A stretch of DNA of 64,000 nucleotides from Martinezella lusitana. Lineage in GTDB: Bacteria; Pseudomonadota; Alphaproteobacteria; Rhizobiales; Rhizobiaceae. Both the position numbers and the translations under genes were made by a program. The notes under the pieces are model-generated. The model worked only from the letters and a program-made list of their open reading frames with translations. It had not been told where the DNA came from and made no database searches. This document shows, piece by piece, positions 38,064-48,206 of the stretch. The stretch is taken from positions 124,001 to 188,000 of the forward strand of contig NZ_JACHBG010000005.1 of assembly GCF_014207095.1 (NCBI RefSeq), written 5' to 3'. The stretch's first letter is position 1. Each line of letters starts with the position of its first letter.

Positions 38064-38759
38064 CTACACCCGGATCGAGGCCAGCGTGACCGCGACGATG
38101 TGCTCGCCCCAGGCATTGAGCGCGTCCGGCGCAGTCAGCTTGCGCGCAAAAATCGTCGACAGCGTATGACGGTTCGACAGATAGAAGAAGCCGAGTGCTG
38201 CAATGGTGAGATAGACGGAAATCGGGTCGACGGCCGGCCGGAAAATGCCGAGCGCTTCGCCTCGGCGCAGCACATCCGAAAGTTCGTCGATGAGATGGGA
38301 ATGCATGACCGAAACTTTTTCGGAACGCCGCAGATAGTGCGCCTGATGCAGGTTTTCGGTGGCGAGCAGGCTCAGAAACTCCGGATGCGCGAGAAAGTGC
38401 CGCCAGGTGAACAGGGCAAGCTCGCGCATCCCTTCTTCCGGATGACGACGCGCAAGATCGAGCTGTTTTTCGGCGTTGCGGATCGTCGCGTAGGTCGCCT
38501 CCAGCACGGCGAGATAGAGCCCCTCCTTGTCGCCGAAATAGTGGTAGAGCATGCGCTTGTTGGTCTGCGCGCGCGCTGCGATCGCATCCACGCGAGCACC
38601 GCCGAAGCCATGCGCTGCAAACTCTTCCGTGGCCGCATCGAGGATCGTCGCATGCGTGCGCTGCGGATTGCGAGAAACCTTCTTCGGCCGCTTTTCTGCA
38701 CCCTTGTCGGCATCCATTTGCGCTTTATTTTCAGTCTGTTGTCTCGCCCTGGCCGCCAT
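38064..38759 (-). CDS. TetR family regulator of the sugar locus
   Basis: The 231-residue protein has a basic N-terminal tail and then a helix-turn-helix (EEFAAHGFGGARVDAIAARAQTNKRMLYHYFGDKEGLYLAVL). The C-terminal domain is of the type seen in RutR-like and YcdC-like regulators (LLATENLHQAHYLRRS). AAGGAGATCG precedes the ATG. It is divergent from the importer operon at 38952 and upstream of the enolase-like gene. Two copies of one operator flank it. Confidence 0.9.
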   Translation of the reverse strand: MAARARQQTENKAQMDADKGAEKRPKKVSRNPQRTHATILDAATEEFAAHGFGGARVDAIAARAQTNKRMLYHYFGDKEGLYLAVLEATYATIRNAEKQLDLARRHPEEGMRELALFTWRHFLAHPEFLSLLATENLHQAHYLRRSEKVSVMHSHLIDELSDVLRRGEALGIFRPAVDPISVYLTIAALGFFYLSNRHTLSTIFARKLTAPDALNAWGEHIVAVTLASIRV

Positions 38760-38884
38760 GGACGATCTCCTTCCAGGCTGGTGCCTTCAGCGATGAACCC
38801 TGCCGGTTTCGACAGGTCCCGTTACGGCCCCGTTTTGACTGCAATGCGATTGGCGCTTGACAGCGGTCGCGTTTCTATCCAACT

Positions 38885-38902
38885 TGTAACCAAATAGTTA
38901 TA
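38885..38902. promoter_or_regulatory. TetR-type operator, site 2
   Basis: TGTAACCAAATAGTTATA matches the site at 37967 at 16 of 18 positions. It lies between the divergent TetR gene and importer operon, about 50 bases before the binding-protein start, where a repressor could block both promoters. Confidence 0.7.
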
Positions 38903-38951
38903 TCATGCAAAGCAGTTCGTAAATCATCGGTTCGCTGGGGAGGAGACCAGG

Positions 38952-40238
38952 ATGACGTTGACGATCGACCGCCGGCAGTTGCTTGCCAGTATGGCAGCGA
39001 CGCTTGCCTTCAGCAGTTTGGGACTTTCCCGCGCCAATGCGGCAACAGCGATGCGCCTTCTTTGGTGGGGTTCAAAGGAGCGTGCCGACCGGACTTTTGC
39101 AGCGGTGAAGGCCTATCAGGCCAAGAACCCTGACATCACCATCGCCGGCGAATCCTTCGGGTGGGACAGCTACTGGACGCGCCTCGCCACACAGACTGGC
39201 GGCGGCAATGCGCCCGATCTCATCCAGATGGATTATCGCTACATCTTCGAATATGCCCGCCGCGGCGCGCTGCTCGACATGACGCCCTATCTCGGCAAGA
39301 GCCTGGCGATTGAGGATTTCGGCGCCGCCAACATCGATTCCGGCAAGGTCGACAACAAGATCTACGGTGTCAGCCTCGGCGTGAATTCCTTCATGGTCGT
39401 CGTCAACTCGGCCGCGTGGACCGAAGCCGGCGTTGAGCCACCGCATGATGCCATGACGTGGGAGCAGATCGGCGACGCCTGCGCCAAGGTAACAGCAGCC
39501 AAGAAGCGGCGCGGATTCTACGGCACTGGCGATGCGAGCGGCAATGAACCGGCTTTCGAATGCTGGCTGCGCCAGCGCGGCAAGGCACTCTATACCGCAG
39601 ACGGCAAGCTCGCCTTCGAAGCCAAGGACGCAACCGACTGGTTCGATTTGTGGGGCCATATGCGCAAAAGCGGCGCCTGCGTGCCGGCTGATGTCCAGGC
39701 GCTCGACCAGCTGACCCTTGAGACCGACATGCTCGTGACCAAGAAAGCCGCGATCAGCTACGCCCATTCAAACCAGTTCGTTGCCATTCAGGGCCTGGTC
39801 AAGGAAAAGCTCGAGATCGTCTCCTATCCGGTCGCAGGCCCGGACAGCAAACCCGGCCAGTATCTGAAACCTTCGATGCTGATGTCTGTTTCGGCAACCT
39901 CGCCGAACAAGGATGCCGCAGTCGCCTTCGTCAATTATCTGGTGGAGGATCCGGAAGGCACCAAGACGCTTGGTCTTGAGCGCGGCGTCCCCGCCTCCCC
40001 GAAAATCCGCGATCTCCTGACCCCGGGTCTGGATGCTGTCAGCAAGCAGGTCGTCGATTATATCGGCCGGCTGACGCCGCATGTCGGACCACTGCCGCCA
40101 TCGCCGCCGAACGGCGCCGGCGAGAACTCATTCCTGCTGAAGAAGATCGCCGAGGAAGTGGCTTTCGGCAAAACCAGCGCGCAGGACGCTGGAACGAAGT
40201 TCGCCGAACAGGCAGCAGCAAACATTACGCGAGGCTGA
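38952..40238 (+). CDS. Sugar ABC transporter substrate-binding protein (Tat signal)
   Basis: The 428-residue extracellular solute-binding protein has a DRRQLLASMAATLAF twin-arginine-like signal and then LLWWGSKERADRTF. GGGGAGGAGACC lies before the ATG. It heads a rightward operon: two permeases, two dehydrogenases and an ATPase. It is paralogous to the orphan binding protein at 28628. Confidence 0.92.
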   Translation: MTLTIDRRQLLASMAATLAFSSLGLSRANAATAMRLLWWGSKERADRTFAAVKAYQAKNPDITIAGESFGWDSYWTRLATQTGGGNAPDLIQMDYRYIFEYARRGALLDMTPYLGKSLAIEDFGAANIDSGKVDNKIYGVSLGVNSFMVVVNSAAWTEAGVEPPHDAMTWEQIGDACAKVTAAKKRRGFYGTGDASGNEPAFECWLRQRGKALYTADGKLAFEAKDATDWFDLWGHMRKSGACVPADVQALDQLTLETDMLVTKKAAISYAHSNQFVAIQGLVKEKLEIVSYPVAGPDSKPGQYLKPSMLMSVSATSPNKDAAVAFVNYLVEDPEGTKTLGLERGVPASPKIRDLLTPGLDAVSKQVVDYIGRLTPHVGPLPPSPPNGAGENSFLLKKIAEEVAFGKTSAQDAGTKFAEQAAANITRG

Positions 40239-40242
40239 TACC

Positions 40243-41211
40243 GTGGGTACAAACAGCAAGAGCGTTGCCGGCGGCATGGCTGTCGGCGCGCGCGCGCCGC
40301 TGCGCGTGGAAACCGCCTACAAGGCGCCGGGCGCCTTCGCGCGCAACGCACCCGGCTATCTCTTCCTTCTGCCTTGGTTTATCGGCTTCTTCGGTTTGAC
40401 GCTGGGGCCGGCGATTGCCTCTCTCTATCTTTCCTTTACCGACTATAATCTGCTGCAGTCGCCAAACCTTGTCGGCATCGACAACTATGTGCGGATCGCG
40501 ACGGCGGACGACAAGTTCCTGTCGTCGATGAAGGTGACGCTGTTCTACGTCGTCTGCTCCGTACCGCTGAAGCTCACATTCGCGCTGCTGGTGGCGCTGC
40601 TGCTCAATCGTGGCATCAAGGGCCTGCCGGTCTACCGCGCCATTTTCTACCTGCCGTCTCTGCTCGGCTCCAGCGTCGCGATCGCGGTGCTGTGGCGGCA
40701 GATCTTCGATGCCGACGGCATCGTCAACACCCTGCTCTGGTATGTCTTCGGCATCAACGGACCGAGCTGGATCTCCAACCCGGATTATTCGCTCTACACA
40801 CTGGTGATCCTCGCCATCTGGCAGTTCGGCTCGCCGATGATCATCTTCCTCGCCGGCCTGCGCCAGATCCCGACCGATCTCTATGAGGCAGCCAGCCTCG
40901 ACGGAGCCTCGAAAGTGCGGATCTTCTTCAAGATCACCCTGCCGCTTCTGACGCCGGTGATCTTCTTCAACGCCGTGGTGCAGACGATCGACGCCTTCAA
41001 GGCCTTCACGCCGGCTTACGTGATTTCCTCCGGCACCGGCGGACCGATCGACTCGACGCTGTTCTATACGCTCTATCTCTATCAGGAAGCCTTCGGCTAT
41101 TTCCGCATGGGCTATGCCGCAGCACTCGCCTGGGTCTTGGTGATCATCATCGCCATCTTCACCACCTTCTCCTTCCTCTCCGCTCGTTATTGGGTCCACT
41201 ACGATGACTGA
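40243..41211 (+). CDS. Sugar ABC transporter permease (MalF type)
   Basis: The 322-residue protein has six predicted spans and the EAA loop DLYEAASLDGASKVRIFFKITLPLL. It uses a GTG start four bases after the binding-protein stop. A polar N-terminal tail of about 40 residues precedes the first span. It overlaps the next permease gene by eight bases. Confidence 0.92.
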   Translation: MGTNSKSVAGGMAVGARAPLRVETAYKAPGAFARNAPGYLFLLPWFIGFFGLTLGPAIASLYLSFTDYNLLQSPNLVGIDNYVRIATADDKFLSSMKVTLFYVVCSVPLKLTFALLVALLLNRGIKGLPVYRAIFYLPSLLGSSVAIAVLWRQIFDADGIVNTLLWYVFGINGPSWISNPDYSLYTLVILAIWQFGSPMIIFLAGLRQIPTDLYEAASLDGASKVRIFFKITLPLLTPVIFFNAVVQTIDAFKAFTPAYVISSGTGGPIDSTLFYTLYLYQEAFGYFRMGYAAALAWVLVIIIAIFTTFSFLSARYWVHYDD

Positions 41212-42088
41212 CGCGAAGCTCACCCATTTTGCCGAGGACATGAAGCCGCCGCGCGAGCGCCCGTGGTTCCTCTCCGTCCTCATCCACGTCGCTCTGATCG
41301 CAGCGTCGATCGTGATGCTCTATCCGCTGTTGTGGATGCTTTCCGGTTCGATCAAGGACCAGAACGAAATCTTCGGCACGGCATCGCTGATCCCGTCGCA
41401 ATTCGATTTCAGCGCCTATGCCCGCGGCTGGTTCGGCGGCCAGGTCACCTTCGGCAAATTCGTCTGGAACTCCGCTGTCATCGCCGTGCTTTCGGTCATC
41501 GGCAACGTGATTTCCTGCTCGCTGGCGGCCTATGCCTTCGCCCGGCTGAATTTCTGGGGCAAGAATTTCTGGTTCGCGCTGATGCTCGGCACGCTGATGC
41601 TGCCCTATCACGTCACGCTGATCCCGCAATATATCCTCTTCCTGAAGCTCGGCTGGGTGAAGACGATGCTGCCGCTCGTCGTGCCGAAATTCCTTGCGGT
41701 TGACGCTTTCTTCATCTTCCTGATGGTGCAGTTCTTCCGCGGCATCCCGCGCGAGCTGGACGAGGCGGCCATGATGGACGGCTGCAGCGCATGGCGCATC
41801 TACTGGCGCATCATGCTGCCCCTGTCGCTGCCGGTTTTGGCAACCGCCGCCATCTTCTCCTTCATCTGGACCTGGGACGACTTCTTCGGACCGCTGATCT
41901 ATCTCTCCGATATCAATACCTACACGGTGCAGCTCGGCTTGCGCTCCTTCGTCGACTCCACCGGAAGCTCCGACTGGAGCAGCCTCTTCGCCATGTCGAG
42001 CCTGTCGCTGATCCCGGTCTTCCTGATCTTCCTCTTCTTCCAGAGGTTGCTGATCGACGGCATCGCGACCGCCGGCCTCAAACGCTGA
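41204..42088 (+). CDS. Sugar ABC transporter permease (MalG type)
   Basis: The 294-residue protein has six spans and the EAA loop ELDEAAMMDGCSAWRIYWRIMLPLSLPVL. It is translationally coupled to the preceding permease by an eight-base overlap, and together they form the channel of the importer. Confidence 0.92.
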   Translation: MTDAKLTHFAEDMKPPRERPWFLSVLIHVALIAASIVMLYPLLWMLSGSIKDQNEIFGTASLIPSQFDFSAYARGWFGGQVTFGKFVWNSAVIAVLSVIGNVISCSLAAYAFARLNFWGKNFWFALMLGTLMLPYHVTLIPQYILFLKLGWVKTMLPLVVPKFLAVDAFFIFLMVQFFRGIPRELDEAAMMDGCSAWRIYWRIMLPLSLPVLATAAIFSFIWTWDDFFGPLIYLSDINTYTVQLGLRSFVDSTGSSDWSSLFAMSSLSLIPVFLIFLFFQRLLIDGIATAGLKR

Positions 42089-42162
42089 TTATAAACTCTG
42101 CAGTCCCGAACACCCGAGATTTGGGATTGCAATCAAGGAAACTCACTGAAAGGAAATGTCGC

Positions 42163-43188
42163 ATGAGCGCGCCGCGCTTTGCCGCCATCGGCCTCAATCA
42201 CGATCATATCTACGGCCAGGTCAACGTTATGCTGCGGGCCGGCGCCGAACTCGTCGCCTTCCATGCCGTGGAGGACGACCTCGCCGCTATCTTCGCCGGG
42301 CGCTTTCCGCAAGCGAAACGCGTCGCCGACAAGCGGGAAATCCTGGAGGACAGCTCCATCGCGCTGATCGTCAGCGCCGCGATTTCCAGCGAACGGTCAG
42401 GCCTTGCCATCGAGGCCATGCGCCACGGCAAGGACGTGATGCTCGACAAGCCTGGCATGGTGACGCTGGATCAGCTCGCCGAAGTCCGAAACGTACAGGC
42501 CGAGACCAAGCGCATCGTCTCCATTCTCTATTCCGAACATTTCGAGACGGCTTCGACGGTCAAGGCCGGCGAACTGGTCAAGGCCGGCGCCATCGGCAAG
42601 GTCATCCACACGACCGGCCTTGGCCCGCACCGGCTGCGCAAGCCGACCCGGCCGGACTGGTTCTTCGACCGCAAGCGCTATGGCGGTATCATCACCGACA
42701 TCGCCTCGCATCAATGCGAGCAGTTCCTGTTCTTTGCCGGCTCGCTCGAAGCCGAGGTGCTGTCGGCGACGGTGTCCAACCGCGCCAACCCCGATACGCC
42801 CGGCCTGCAGGACTATGGCGATTTTCACCTGCGCACGCCTGACGTGACAGGCTATGTCCGTGTCGACTGGTTCACGCCGGATGGCCTTTCCACCTGGGGC
42901 GACGGCCGCCTCTTTATCGTCGGCACCGAAGGCACGATCGAGCTGCGCAAATACATCGACGTCGCCGGCCGGCCCGGCGCCGATCATCTCTTCCTCACCG
43001 ACCGCAAGGGCATGCAGCATGTCGACTGCACCGGCTTCGACCTGCCCTATGGCCGGCAATTGGCCGCCGACATCCGCGACCGCACCGAAACGGCGATGGG
43101 CCAGGAACATTGCTTCAAGGCCATGGAGCTGGCGCTGAAGGCGCAGGCTCTCGCCGAAGCAACGTCGCTCAAGAACATGCAGAGGTAA
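42163..43188 (+). CDS. Gfo/Idh/MocA family dehydrogenase
   Basis: The 341-residue oxidoreductase begins RFAAIGLNHDHIYGQVN, where the Rossmann glycine loop is unusual (GLNHDH). The EKP block is DKPGMVTLDQL, keeping the lysine. GGIITDIASHQCEQFLFFAG matches the family's GGxxxDxxxHxxD region. GAAAGGAA precedes the ATG; longer open frames upstream overlap the permease and are rejected. The next gene is a second, different family member. Confidence 0.88.
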   Translation: MSAPRFAAIGLNHDHIYGQVNVMLRAGAELVAFHAVEDDLAAIFAGRFPQAKRVADKREILEDSSIALIVSAAISSERSGLAIEAMRHGKDVMLDKPGMVTLDQLAEVRNVQAETKRIVSILYSEHFETASTVKAGELVKAGAIGKVIHTTGLGPHRLRKPTRPDWFFDRKRYGGIITDIASHQCEQFLFFAGSLEAEVLSATVSNRANPDTPGLQDYGDFHLRTPDVTGYVRVDWFTPDGLSTWGDGRLFIVGTEGTIELRKYIDVAGRPGADHLFLTDRKGMQHVDCTGFDLPYGRQLAADIRDRTETAMGQEHCFKAMELALKAQALAEATSLKNMQR

Positions 43189-43195
43189 TTGCGTT

Positions 43196-44266
43196 ATGTC
43201 CGACATCAAGAAAGTCGCGATCATCGGTCTCGGCATCGGCCGCTCCCACATCGTCGAAGGCTATCTGCCTCACTCTGATCGTTTCGAAGTTGCCGCTCTC
43301 TGCGATCTAAACGAGGAGCGCCTGAACGCGGTCGGCGACGAATTCGGTGTCGGCAAGCGCCTTAAGGATTTCTCCGAAGTCCTGAACATGCCCGATATCG
43401 ACATCATCGATATCTGCACGCCGCCCGGTTCGCATTTCCAGCTCATCATGCAGGCGCTTGCGGCCGGCAAGCATGTAGTCTGCGAAAAGCCACTTGTGGG
43501 ATCGCTCGCCGATGTCGATGCCGTCATCGCCGCCGAAAAGACGGCCAAGGGCCGGCTGATGCCGATCTTCCAGTATCGCTATGGCGACGGCATCCAGAAG
43601 GCCAAGCGCATCATCGCTTCAGGCATCGCCGGCAAGCCCTATGTCGCGACGTCGGAAACGCATTGGGTGCGCGGCGCCGACTATTACGCGGTGCCCTGGC
43701 GCGGCAAGTGGGAGACCGAGCTCGGCGGTGTTCTCATGACGCACTCCATCCACCTGCACGACATGCTGACCTATCTGATGGGGCCGATCGCAGGGCTCTT
43801 CGGCCGCGTCACCACCCGGGTCAACGATATAGAGGTGGAGGATTGCGCCAGCGCCAGCCTACTGATGGAAAACGGCGCGCTCGCCACCATCAGCGCCACA
43901 CTCGGCTCGCAGGAGCAGATCAGCCGCCTGCGCCTCTGCTTCGAAAACGTCCTGATCGAGAGCAATCACGAGCCCTACAGCCCGGGCCAGGATCCCTGGA
44001 AGATCGTTCCTGCCAATGACGAGGTTGCCGCCAAGATCGATGCGCTGCTCGCCGACTGGACGCCGATCCCGATCCGCTTCAACACGCAGATGAAGCTGTT
44101 TCACGAAGCGCTGGTCTCCGGTGGCCCGTTACCGGTAACTTCTGCCGATGCCCGCCAGGCGCTGGAACTGGTCACCGCATTCTATGAATCCTCGGAAACA
44201 CGCACCGAAGTCCGCTTCCCCGTCGGGCCGGAAGCGAAGAAATACAAGAGCTGGAGGCCGGCATGA
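43196..44266 (+). CDS. Gfo/Idh/MocA family dehydrogenase
   Basis: The 356-residue protein has IIGLGIGRSHIVEGYL as nucleotide loop, VVCEKPLVGSLADVDAV with the catalytic lysine and ELGGVLMTHSIHLHDMLTYLMGP. It starts eight bases after the previous gene. Two non-identical dehydrogenases inside one importer operon suggest successive oxidation or epimerisation of the imported sugar through a keto intermediate. Confidence 0.9.
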   Translation: MSDIKKVAIIGLGIGRSHIVEGYLPHSDRFEVAALCDLNEERLNAVGDEFGVGKRLKDFSEVLNMPDIDIIDICTPPGSHFQLIMQALAAGKHVVCEKPLVGSLADVDAVIAAEKTAKGRLMPIFQYRYGDGIQKAKRIIASGIAGKPYVATSETHWVRGADYYAVPWRGKWETELGGVLMTHSIHLHDMLTYLMGPIAGLFGRVTTRVNDIEVEDCASASLLMENGALATISATLGSQEQISRLRLCFENVLIESNHEPYSPGQDPWKIVPANDEVAAKIDALLADWTPIPIRFNTQMKLFHEALVSGGPLPVTSADARQALELVTAFYESSETRTEVRFPVGPEAKKYKSWRPA

Positions 44267-44310
44267 GCGTTGCCCCGCGAGCCACTAGAACCAACAAGGA
44301 GGAAGCGCCC

Positions 44311-45390
<1,080 letters not shown>

Positions 45391-45415
45391 TCGGAGTTGG
45401 CGGTGATTTTGGGGT

Positions 45416-45646
45416 TATCTCGCCCCTGGCGGGCGAGAAAGCAATTTCACTGGTTTAGGAATTGCGTCACCGGATTCGCTTCACATTCAAAAGTCTGGCG
45501 CAATTTCTAAGCCATTGAAATTGCAAGAGAGGGGGCGCTTTCTTGCGCCCCTGCCTACCCCCGCTCTTGTAAAACTAAGAATTAGACCAGGGACAAGCCC
45601 CGCCAAATCCTAAGTTTTTACTTTCTCGCCCGCCAGGGGCGAGATA
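45416..45646. repeat. 231-bp nested inverted-repeat element
   Basis: Perfect 26-bp terminal inverted repeats (45416-45441 and 45621-45646, core CTCGCCCCTGGCGGGCGAG) enclose a second inverted pair beginning GCAATTTCA (about 45441-45466 and 45499-45525, three mismatches). Inside are a GGGGGCGC hairpin near 45530-45565 and a GTAAAAC/GTTTTTAC pair. No coding sequence is present. It fills the gap between the importer ATPase gene and the convergent GH2 gene. It may be a MITE-like or mosaic intergenic element and may also terminate both genes. Confidence 0.8.
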
Positions 45647-45661
45647 GACCTCCACACCTTC

Positions 45662-48097
45662 TCACACCTCGACGATCCGCCGGCTGCCGATGGAACGGAT
45701 CTGGCCGGATGGATTGACATCGGCCGGAACGCCTTCCCGCCGATACAGGCGAAGCCGTCTGTTGCCGGGCGCAAGATGGAACCAGTCATCCTCCGCGCGA
45801 TAGGCTTCCAGATCGATCTGTACCGATTGCGCAAAACGGTCGGTGCTCAGATCAAGAAACCAATCCTCGCCCTCCTGCACCGCCAATGCTGCAATCTCGG
45901 CATCGTGGAACGCCTTGCTCCGCCCCAGCGGGAAGTAAAAGGCCTGAGCGATTGCAGCGCCGGTTGCCGAGGACGTCAGCCGCGCGACCGTGACATCATG
46001 CGACGGAGGTCCGAAACGGAAGGCATAGGTCGTATCGAAGAAGGCACCGAAAAGTTCAGTGCACGCAATCTTTTGCTTGCTGCGGGCTTCGAGCACCAGA
46101 TCGCGGCCGCCACCGACGACGACCTGACGGCCATCGCGCAGGCAGGAGACCTCGACGGTCAGCTCGAGCGCCGCCTCGCTTTCGTTGATGACATGCACGT
46201 CGAGACCGTTTGTGCCCTCGTCCATCAACAGCACCTGCACCGGCCGGAAGGCCCGGCGCAGCCCGTACCAGACCGGCTTCGGCTCCCTGGTCGAGTCGAT
46301 CACGCCCCAACCCGCGCCGGGAAGCAGGTCCTGCAGCGTCCAGACGAGCGCGCCATTGCAGCCGGAACCTTGGCGGCGCCATTCGGCATAGGTTTCTTCG
46401 GCCACTTCGCCGGTCACGGCGCGGGAAAGGTTGAGATAAAGATCCGGATCTTCCCGCCGCAGGCGGTTGGGCTCGAAGCCGTAAAGCTCCTGAAGATAAT
46501 GATCGCGCACATCCTCGAAATCCCAGGATGCGCCGCGATCGCGCGGCACGCGCTCCTTCCATAGCGGGCTATGGACTGCGGGGACCGGCAGATGCTGCCC
46601 AAGGGTGCGGGCTTGCGGCACATGCGCGAAAGCCAGGCTCTCGGCGGCAAACCGGACATCGGCGCGGCGCGCATCCGCAAGCGGCCGCATATAGGCGCCG
46701 ACGCCATAGTAATGTGTGACGCCCGCATTCGGCGAAAACGGCATCGGGCCGCCGGAGGGCGAATTGACCACATAGGGCACATCCGGCCGGAGCGACTGCA
46801 CCAGCGGCGGGATGATTTCTTCGACGATCGGACTTTTCCAGAACTGTTCCGGTAGGCCCATCATCGCCGCCTGCTGGTGGATCTCACTGCCACCGCAAAG
46901 AACTGCCAGAGATGGCGACATGCGCGTACGGCTCAGAAGCTGTGAAATCTCCGCCTCGACATGGGCGGTGAACACCTTGTCGTTCTTCGGATAGTCGAAA
47001 TTGGCGAACATGAAGTCTTGCCAGACCATCAAGCCGAGCTCATCGCAGAGGCGGAAGAAGTCCGGCGTTTCATAGGCCATGGTGCCGCCGATGCGGATCA
47101 CGTTCATGCCGGCCTCAGCCGCCAGCCGCAGCCAGCTCTGATAATCGTCGCGACCGCCGGGCAGACGTACGATGTCCGCCGTGGTCCACACAGCGCCTCG
47201 GCAGAAGATCCGCTCGCCATTGACGATCAAAGCAAAATCCTGGCCATCGGTGCCACGATCGATCGATAGCCGGCGAAAACCGGTCTGCCCAAGCGCGTGT
47301 TCTATGCCATCGACGATGAGCGTGACATCATGGAGCTGCGAGGTGCCATGCGTATGCGGCCACCAGGGCGCCACATCGGGAATTTTCAGGATTGCGGTGT
47401 AGCGCCCGGCACCATGCTTCTCGAATGCCTGCTCGGTCTCCCCGCATTTCAATACCAACTCGTTGATACCACCCTCGGCCGCAAGCGAGGCATAGAGCCT
47501 GCCCTCGCCGTTCTCGAGCAAATCCGGCCGCAAGGAGAGATCGCGGATGACTGGCGCGCTTGGCCGCAGCAGCGAAATCGGCCGCCATGGGCCGACGGCG
47601 TGAACCTCCGGGCACCAGCCGGGCATATGGCCGAGCAGCGTCGTGCGCACCATCCGCAAGCCTTGCGGCGTGATCATCTGTGGCCGCCAGCGGGCGCGCG
47701 GCCCAGTTTCCGAAAGCTTCGGCTCCAGGGCGCGGAAGCAAAGCGCCAGTTCGTCACCGCCAAGCAAGGTGACGTCGACGTCATGGGCTTCGAACATGCT
47801 CTCGGAAACGAGGATTTGCTGGCCGTTGAGGAAGACTTCGCAAAGCGTTGCCAGCCCTTCGAGCCTCAAGACCGCCTCGCCGGCCTCCGTATCCACCAGG
47901 CGGCAAATGTACCAGGCATCGCTGTCATGCAGAGGCTGAGACCTCGTCCGGTCGAAACGCCCGGCCTTTTCCAGCGCTTCCGCCACCGTGCCCGGCACGG
48001 GTGCCGGAATGAAACCAGAGGTCAGCGGCACATCTGACGGCAAGATGCAGGTGCCTGCATCCGTCAACACGAGATTCCATCCCTCGCTCAGCCGCAT
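45662..48097 (-). CDS. Glycoside hydrolase family 2 protein (beta-mannosidase-like)
   Basis: This protein of about 811 residues has GH2 architecture: an N-terminal jelly roll (PAPVPGTVAEALEKAG, DAWYICRL), an immunoglobulin-like domain, and a TIM barrel (VNGERIFCRGAVWTTADIV, AAEAGMNVIRIGGTMAYE). VLCGGSEIHQQ holds the likely acid/base glutamate, and RFAAESLAF the likely nucleophile. No signal peptide is seen, so it acts on imported oligosaccharides. Start choice is uncertain: ATGs at 48130 and 48097 and a TTG at 48196 are possible; MRLSEGWNL best fits the family. It lies after the DUF1839 gene on the same strand. Confidence 0.85.
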   Translation of the reverse strand: MRLSEGWNLVLTDAGTCILPSDVPLTSGFIPAPVPGTVAEALEKAGRFDRTRSQPLHDSDAWYICRLVDTEAGEAVLRLEGLATLCEVFLNGQQILVSESMFEAHDVDVTLLGGDELALCFRALEPKLSETGPRARWRPQMITPQGLRMVRTTLLGHMPGWCPEVHAVGPWRPISLLRPSAPVIRDLSLRPDLLENGEGRLYASLAAEGGINELVLKCGETEQAFEKHGAGRYTAILKIPDVAPWWPHTHGTSQLHDVTLIVDGIEHALGQTGFRRLSIDRGTDGQDFALIVNGERIFCRGAVWTTADIVRLPGGRDDYQSWLRLAAEAGMNVIRIGGTMAYETPDFFRLCDELGLMVWQDFMFANFDYPKNDKVFTAHVEAEISQLLSRTRMSPSLAVLCGGSEIHQQAAMMGLPEQFWKSPIVEEIIPPLVQSLRPDVPYVVNSPSGGPMPFSPNAGVTHYYGVGAYMRPLADARRADVRFAAESLAFAHVPQARTLGQHLPVPAVHSPLWKERVPRDRGASWDFEDVRDHYLQELYGFEPNRLRREDPDLYLNLSRAVTGEVAEETYAEWRRQGSGCNGALVWTLQDLLPGAGWGVIDSTREPKPVWYGLRRAFRPVQVLLMDEGTNGLDVHVINESEAALELTVEVSCLRDGRQVVVGGGRDLVLEARSKQKIACTELFGAFFDTTYAFRFGPPSHDVTVARLTSSATGAAIAQAFYFPLGRSKAFHDAEIAALAVQEGEDWFLDLSTDRFAQSVQIDLEAYRAEDDWFHLAPGNRRLRLYRREGVPADVNPSGQIRSIGSRRIVEV

Positions 48098-48206
48098 TCC
48101 ACCGCCGAGATCCGCCAAGCGCCCGCCCATGACATTTTCGAGGGATTGCCCCCGCCCCAATATGTTCAGAAATAACCCAGCCGTAGGACGATCCAACGGA
48201 AGCCGA

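Noticed and set aside
45416..45646. An insertion sequence
   Set aside because: The ends are inverted repeats but the 231 bases hold no transposase gene. It is listed as a repeat element only.
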